DNA from: Hyphomicrobiales bacterium
GTDB lineage: Bacteria > Pseudomonadota > Alphaproteobacteria > Rhizobiales > JAJFHR01
NCBI GenBank assembly: GCA_021775515.1
Contig: JAJFHR010000158.1
Coordinates: 1-10,260, forward strand
Direction: 5' to 3'
DNA length: 10,260 nt
In this document: in pieces, positions 6,171 to 10,260 of the stretch
How positions within the stretch are numbered: the stretch's first letter is position 1
Layout of the letters: each line of letters begins with the position of its first letter
Translations under genes and position numbers: made by a program
The notes under the pieces: model-generated
Told to the model about the DNA's origin: nothing
What the model saw: only the letters and a program-made list of their open reading frames with translations
Database searches by the model: none

Positions 6171-6785
6171 ATGAGCCCGCCGATCGGGCCAGGAACGCGC
6201 TTGCTGGTCGCCAGTCATAATGCCGGAAAGGTTCGCGAAATCGCGGATCTTTTGAAACCTTACCGGCTGGAAGTTGTCAGCGCTGGCGAACTGGGGCTGC
6301 CGGAACCGGAAGAAACCGGTTCAACTTTCAAAGAAAACGCGCTGATTAAGGCGTTAGCCTGTTCGAGAGCTTCCTGTATGCTGGCGCTGGCGGATGATTC
6401 CGGACTGGCAGTAGAAGCCTTGGATGGTGAGCCTGGAATATTTTCCGCCAGATGGGCCGGGCCGGAGAAGGACTTTTATGTGGCAATGAAAAAGGTTGAA
6501 CAGGCCCTTGGGGCTCAAGGAGCAACTAAACCAAAAGATCGCCGTGCTTCATTTATTTGTGCACTGTCACTCGTCTGGCCCGATGGCCATGAAGAAACTT
6601 TTGAAGGCAAGGTGTCGGGAACACTAATTTGGCCGCCGCGGGGCTCTCGCGGCTTTGGCTATGATCCGATGTTTCAGCCCGACGGTTATGATGTAACTTT
6701 CGCTGAAATGGACCCGGCCGAAAAACATAACATATCCCATCGCGCCGATGCCTTTAACAAGATGTTGAGCCTGTTTAAGGATTGA
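6171..6785 (+). CDS. rdgB: RdgB/HAM1-family non-canonical purine NTP pyrophosphatase
   Basis: Hydrolyses dITP, ITP and XTP to monophosphates plus pyrophosphate, keeping deaminated purines out of DNA and RNA. From ATG 6171 it has 204 residues, near the usual ~200. Motifs in order are SHNAGK (15-20, triphosphate binding), STFKENA (51-57), LADDSGLAVEALDGEPGIFS (73-92, with the catalytic-base candidate D76), GFGYDPMF (161-168) and SHRADAF (189-195). All are intact. An in-frame TTG at 6165 overlaps the rph stop and would add two residues; I prefer ATG because of the codon, and ribosome-site evidence does not separate them. The two-base gap after rph suggests translational coupling. Confidence 0.95.
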   Translation: MSPPIGPGTRLLVASHNAGKVREIADLLKPYRLEVVSAGELGLPEPEETGSTFKENALIKALACSRASCMLALADDSGLAVEALDGEPGIFSARWAGPEKDFYVAMKKVEQALGAQGATKPKDRRASFICALSLVWPDGHEETFEGKVSGTLIWPPRGSRGFGYDPMFQPDGYDVTFAEMDPAEKHNISHRADAFNKMLSLFKD

Positions 6786-6808
6786 ACCGGCAGCGGAGGC
6801 AATTTTAG

Positions 6809-7975
6809 ATGACTATCCTGTCTGATTTATCAGATGATGTATTTGGCGTGTATGTCCATTGGCCATTTTGCCTGGCCAAATGTCCCTATTGTGATTTTAA
6901 TTCCCATGTCGCCCGCAAGATGATCGATGAGGATCTTTTTTTAGAAGCCTATCGCAGTGAAATTTCCCATTTAGCGGCGCTGTTTCCCGATAAAAAAGTA
7001 ACCAGCATCTTTTTTGGTGGCGGAACGCCATCGCTGATGTCGGCCTCACTTGTTGGGGCTATCCTTGATGAGATCGCCAGCCGTTGGGGCATTGATGATA
7101 AAGCGGAGATAACGCTGGAGGCCAATCCGACCAGTGTGGAAGCAAAGAGGTTTAAAGGCTATCAAACCGCTGGCGTCAACCGCACATCCATCGGAATTCA
7201 AGCCCTTAATGCGACAGATTTAAAAGCCCTTGGCCGCCAGCATACCGTTGGTGAAGCCTTAGCGGCATTTCAGCTTGCTTCACGCACCTTTAAGCGTGTG
7301 TCCTTTGATCTGATTTATGCACGGCCCCACCAGACGGTTACGCAATGGCGCCATGAATTAGGCCAAGCGCTTGACTATGCCCACGATCATATGTCGCTTT
7401 ATCAGCTCACCATTGAACCGGCGACGGCCTATTATGATCTCTATGCCCGCGGCAAACTTTCCATCCCAGAGGATGATCTGGCCCTAGCGCTTTATGACGT
7501 TACCCAGGAACTTACTGATGCAGCAGGGCTAAACGCCTATGAAATTTCCAATCATGCCGCCGAAGGCGCGCAGTCTCTGCACAATCTTACCTATTGGCGG
7601 TATCAGGATTATGCCGGTATCGGCCCCGGCGCCCACAGCCGTCTCAGGCTGGGGAATAAAAAAATTGCCCTCAGCCACCACCGTGATCCCGGTAAATGGC
7701 TTGAAGAAGTGAAAAAAAACGGTCACGGGATTGCCGATCAGGAGCAATTGGGCAGCATTGAGCAGGCCCAGGAATTTTTGCTGATGGGGCTTCGGCTGGA
7801 GGAAGGCATTAATCTTGACCGTTATGCAGCACTTGCTGAACAACCGCTCAATTCAGAAAATATATCAGATCTGGCCGAGGAGGGTTTCATTGAACTTGCC
7901 GATCCTTGCCGCCTCAAAGCAACGGCAGCAGGAAAACGCGTGTTAAACAGCGTGATTGCCCGCCTGGCAATTTAA
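6809..7975 (+). CDS. hemW: HemW, radical-SAM heme chaperone (formerly annotated coproporphyrinogen oxidase-like)
   Basis: Membrane-associated radical-SAM protein that binds heme and delivers it to respiratory cytochromes; it is related to HemN but lacks proven coproporphyrinogen oxidase activity. The 388-residue protein has the cluster-binding motif CLAKCPYCDF (C21, C25, C28), the SAM-binding GGGTPS (70-75), and the HemW-specific heme-binding motif HNLTYW (258-263, HNxxYW), followed by GIGPGAHSR. The N-terminal GVYVHWPFC matches the HemW pattern. HNxxYW and the lack of a HemN-style extended N-terminus favour HemW over HemN. It has the best Shine-Dalgarno sequence in the window, GGAGG at 6795-6799, nine bases before the ATG. 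It follows rdgB by 23 bases, so rph-rdgB-hemW is probably one operon. It ends convergently with the lipoprotein gene. Confidence 0.95.
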   Translation: MTILSDLSDDVFGVYVHWPFCLAKCPYCDFNSHVARKMIDEDLFLEAYRSEISHLAALFPDKKVTSIFFGGGTPSLMSASLVGAILDEIASRWGIDDKAEITLEANPTSVEAKRFKGYQTAGVNRTSIGIQALNATDLKALGRQHTVGEALAAFQLASRTFKRVSFDLIYARPHQTVTQWRHELGQALDYAHDHMSLYQLTIEPATAYYDLYARGKLSIPEDDLALALYDVTQELTDAAGLNAYEISNHAAEGAQSLHNLTYWRYQDYAGIGPGAHSRLRLGNKKIALSHHRDPGKWLEEVKKNGHGIADQEQLGSIEQAQEFLLMGLRLEEGINLDRYAALAEQPLNSENISDLAEEGFIELADPCRLKATAAGKRVLNSVIARLAI

Positions 7976-8009
7976 GGCGTCTTGATTACAATTGAATTCA
8001 ATCTACCGC
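7976..8009. other. Short spacer between convergent hemW and lipoprotein gene
   Basis: These 34 bases contain the perfect 12-base palindrome ATTGAATTCAAT at 7991-8002. It is self-complementary with no loop and has no T-run after it, so it is a poor terminator. No other terminator is visible, so the two convergent transcripts may overlap. Confidence 0.35.
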
Positions 8010-9233
8010 TTAGCCTGAAGGCGAGCTGCTAAATCGGCGGGGTGCCGGACTTACAACCTTTGCCCCACCTGCTTGCAGCTCCAATACCGCAAGGGCGCGC
8101 TGGTTGGTGCCATCAGGTAATAAGCGGAACAAGCCATCTACCCCGTCAAACCCATCAGGATTAGTCAATTGTTCAGGTGTGTATCGTTGTCCGGGTTCGG
8201 CAGCGGCCAAAACGGCGGCGAGACTGACACCATCATAAGCAAGGCTGGCGATCCGCAGAGGAGACTTGCCGTAGGCATTTTTATATCGAGCAATAAAGGC
8301 ACTCTTGGCAGCGGGATCGGGCGAGGCATACCAGCCGCCGCGAAGCGCGCTCAAGGCTGATAATCCCGGCTCATCCCACAATCCGGTGCCCAGCAGGCGT
8401 ATTCGATTACTCTCAATGCCGTTTTCTTGCAGCATTGCAGCCATTTGATGCAACAGCGAGCCGCCTTCCGGCAACAATATCGCGCTGATGCCGCTGCGTT
8501 TGCTTTTGGCAAAAGTTGCCAGTCGCGAAATGTTTTTTTCAGCGCTGGCAGCGTTGCGGGCATATTGTTCAATTGACACAATTTTTCCGCCAACCTGAGT
8601 TACTTTTTCTTCAAAAGCCCGGTTCACCAGGTTGCCATAAGGCGATTGCGGAATTAACCCGGCATAGCCTTTATTGCCTTTGCTGTAGGAATATTCAACT
8701 ACCCGCTTGATTTCTTGGGATGCAAGAAAGCTCAACAGATAAACACCGTTACCGGCAACCTGTTGATTTGTCGAAAACGCCAACACCGGGACGTTTTTGG
8801 CCTTGGCTTCTTGCGCAACGGGAACCACCGAGCTGGACAGCAAGGGTCCGAGAATAATTTCAACCCCTTCCTCCAGGGCTTCGCGCGCTGCGGCCCGGGC
8901 ACCGTCTGGTGTTCCTCGTGTATCTTTAGGGACGAGGACGATTTCGCTGCCGCCGGCATCAAAAATTGCTAATTCACCAGCCTCTTTTAGCGCCTGTCCT
9001 ATTTCACCAATTTTACCTTGTCCGGATATCGGCACAAGCAGTGCAACCCGTGCAGCTTTGGGGGATTTTATTGAAGGCTTTTGCGGAGTTTCGGTACTAT
9101 CGCCAAATATAGAACCGGTGTTAAATCCACCGCCACAAGCTGCCAGACTTATAAAAAGCAGGCTGGTTATCAACATATTGCCGATTGTTTTTGCCGGACG
9201 GAATTCCGACTGTACAAATTTCAGGTTTATCAA
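8010..9233 (-). CDS. LpoA/LppC-like lipoprotein, putative penicillin-binding protein activator
   Basis: The 407-residue protein has a lipoprotein signal: basic residues K5, R12 and K15, a hydrophobic stretch MLITSLLFISL at 20-30, and the lipobox LAAC with C33 as the lipidated cysteine. After a low-complexity linker (~34-60), the rest looks like a type 1 periplasmic-binding fold, starting ARVALLVPISGQGKIGEIGQ and including ILGPLLSSSVVPVAQEAK and NVPVLAFSTN. This is the LppC/LpoA family. In gammaproteobacteria LpoA sits in the outer membrane and activates PBP1A; that role is assumed, not shown, in alphaproteobacteria. The start appears to be TTG at 9233. It has a strong AAAAGGGA ribosome site about seven bases upstream and supplies the charged n-region. 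The first in-frame ATG (9176) would leave no basic residue before the hydrophobic segment. A solute-binding protein for amino acids is the alternative, but no transporter genes are adjacent. Confidence 0.85.
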   Translation of the reverse strand: MINLKFVQSEFRPAKTIGNMLITSLLFISLAACGGGFNTGSIFGDSTETPQKPSIKSPKAARVALLVPISGQGKIGEIGQALKEAGELAIFDAGGSEIVLVPKDTRGTPDGARAAAREALEEGVEIILGPLLSSSVVPVAQEAKAKNVPVLAFSTNQQVAGNGVYLLSFLASQEIKRVVEYSYSKGNKGYAGLIPQSPYGNLVNRAFEEKVTQVGGKIVSIEQYARNAASAEKNISRLATFAKSKRSGISAILLPEGGSLLHQMAAMLQENGIESNRIRLLGTGLWDEPGLSALSALRGGWYASPDPAAKSAFIARYKNAYGKSPLRIASLAYDGVSLAAVLAAAEPGQRYTPEQLTNPDGFDGVDGLFRLLPDGTNQRALAVLELQAGGAKVVSPAPRRFSSSPSG

Positions 9234-9394
9234 CGAATTTCCCTTTTGGCTGTTTTATGTTTCAGATTAGACGATAATGCCAGCTTTCTGTTTTGAAAGT
9301 GACATAATACGATATCGGCTAATTCCTAGATTCTCTCACTAAACTCAGCGTACACACATATACAACAGATTACGGCAATATTACTGAAAACTAC

Positions 9395-9406
9395 AGGTCA
9401 TGACCT
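9395..9406. promoter_or_regulatory. 12-base perfect palindrome upstream of rsmI
   Basis: AGGTCATGACCT is a perfect dyad without a spacer, centred about 43 bases before the rsmI start, in the divergent spacer shared with the lipoprotein gene (9234-9443). Its position suits an operator. A weak -10-like TATAGG lies just downstream at 9413-9418, but no convincing -35 accompanies it. The rest of the spacer holds only a small CTTTC/GAAAG inverted repeat near 9284-9299. Function is unknown. Confidence 0.35.
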
Positions 9407-9443
9407 CGGTTGTATAGGACAACATTCGCACCAAAGGTGGACA

Positions 9444-10260
9444 ATGCAACGGCCAAAACCATCATCTAAAACACTGGAGCCTGGACTGTATGTAACGGCA
9501 ACGCCGATCGGCAACCTGGGCGATATCACCTATCGTGCTGTAGAGGTGCTAAAATCCGCCGACCTGATATTGTGTGAAGATACGCGGGTAAGCGCAAAAC
9601 TTTTGGCCCATTACCAGATTTCCACCAAATGCATGGCCTATCACGATCACAACGCCAGACGGGTACGTCCTCAGATCATTGACAAGCTTAAAGCCGGCAT
9701 GGCGATTGCCCTGATTTCGGATGCCGGCACGCCACTGATATCCGATCCCGGTTATAAACTGGTCCGCGAAGTCGCCGATTTGGGGCTTAAGATCACAGTT
9801 GTTCCAGGCGCTTCATCACCTATCGCAGCCATGAGTATTGCTGGGTTGCCGAGCGACCGGTTCATGTTTTTGGGTTTTCTTCCGCCAAAAACCGCGGCGC
9901 GCAAAAATGTGTTGAGGGAGGTATCTGAAATCAATTCCACCCTGATATTCCTTGAGACCGGACCGCGCCTGGTTAAAATGCTCAAAGATGTTCTCGAAGT
10001 TTTGGGCCCTCGTGAAACTGTCATCGCGCGTGAACTGACAAAACTTTACGAGGAAATTAGGCGTGATACGGTTGATCTGCTGATTGGAAGTGTTGAAAAT
10101 TTGGATCGCATTAAGGGCGAAATCGTGGTTGTGATTAGTCCACCTCAAGCGCGGACTTATGAGCAGGATGAGATTGACGAGCTCATTTATGACAAGTTGC
10201 GCTCAATGAGCGTGAAGGAAACCGCAGCCTTGGTTGCTGAAGCCACCGGCTCACCCAAAC
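9444..10260 (+). CDS. rsmI: RsmI, 16S rRNA C1402 2'-O-methyltransferase, partial (3' end missing)
   Basis: SAM-dependent tetrapyrrole-methylase-fold enzyme that adds the 2'-O-methyl group to C1402 in the decoding centre of 16S rRNA. The frame is open from ATG 9444 to the right edge (272 residues, against 286 in E. coli), so only a short C-terminal piece is missing. Landmarks are LYVTATPIGNLGDITYRA (15-32), CEDTR (44-48), ALISDAGTPLISDPGYKLVR (89-108), VVPGASSPIAA (119-129), FLGFLPPK (142-149), FLETGPR (169-175) and VIARELTKLYEE (193-204). AAAGG at 9433-9437 lies six bases before the ATG. It is divergent from the LpoA-like gene, a neighbour arrangement common for rsmI in proteobacteria. Confidence 0.96.
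   Translation, partial: MQRPKPSSKTLEPGLYVTATPIGNLGDITYRAVEVLKSADLILCEDTRVSAKLLAHYQISTKCMAYHDHNARRVRPQIIDKLKAGMAIALISDAGTPLISDPGYKLVREVADLGLKITVVPGASSPIAAMSIAGLPSDRFMFLGFLPPKTAARKNVLREVSEINSTLIFLETGPRLVKMLKDVLEVLGPRETVIARELTKLYEEIRRDTVDLLIGSVENLDRIKGEIVVVISPPQARTYEQDEIDELIYDKLRSMSVKETAALVAEATGSPK

Noticed and set aside
7991..8002. Palindrome ATTGAATTCAAT as a terminator for hemW
   Set aside because: It has no loop, is AT-rich and is not followed by a T-run.
1..10260. CRISPR arrays, tRNA or rRNA genes, insertion sequences, integrases, defence operons
   Set aside because: No spaced repeats, cloverleaf, terminal inverted repeats, transposase or integrase motif was seen on either strand; apart from fic the content is core housekeeping.

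Overview
This window is a core-genome stretch from an alphaproteobacterium. It has moderate GC (roughly 50%) and carries ten protein genes, two of them cut by the window edges. The assignment rests on recognisable proteins (DnaK, GrpE, HrcA, RNase PH, RdgB, HemW, an LpoA/LppC-type lipoprotein, RsmI). It also rests on the gene order hrcA-grpE beside rph-rdgB-hemW, the LpoA-like gene and rsmI, which from general knowledge recurs in Rhizobiales-like alphaproteobacteria, and on a dnaK promoter candidate of the alphaproteobacterial RpoH type. The species cannot be named from sequence alone.

Layout: dnaK (minus strand, 3' part missing) runs off the left edge. A 217-base divergent spacer separates it from alkB (plus), an alkylated-DNA repair dioxygenase. 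A 75-base, extremely AT-rich spacer follows, and then a class II Fic protein gene (plus), which is the one accessory-looking gene here. Fic is convergent with a minus-strand pair, hrcA then grpE. Divergent from hrcA is the plus-strand run rph-rdgB-hemW, tightly spaced and probably one operon. A convergent outer-membrane-lipoprotein-type gene (minus) follows, and rsmI (plus) starts after a divergent spacer and is cut by the right edge.

Function: the left half is the Hsp70 machine and its control (DnaK, its nucleotide exchange factor GrpE, and the HrcA repressor), interrupted by a repair gene and a Fic protein. The right half holds housekeeping genes: tRNA 3' processing (rph), nucleotide-pool cleaning (rdgB), heme delivery (hemW), a candidate cell-wall synthesis activator, and 16S rRNA methylation (rsmI). 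No tRNA, rRNA, CRISPR array, transposase or integrase was seen.

Nothing in the window is clearly a new multi-gene system. The best leads are the Fic gene lying between Hsp70-system genes, with lower GC and its own promoter, and a 15-base direct repeat flanking that promoter at a 44-base period, which looks like an operator pair. The other observations are modest: an RpoH-type dnaK promoter with a long leader, an unusually long GrpE tail, a 12-base palindrome before rsmI, and no CIRCE element at hrcA.
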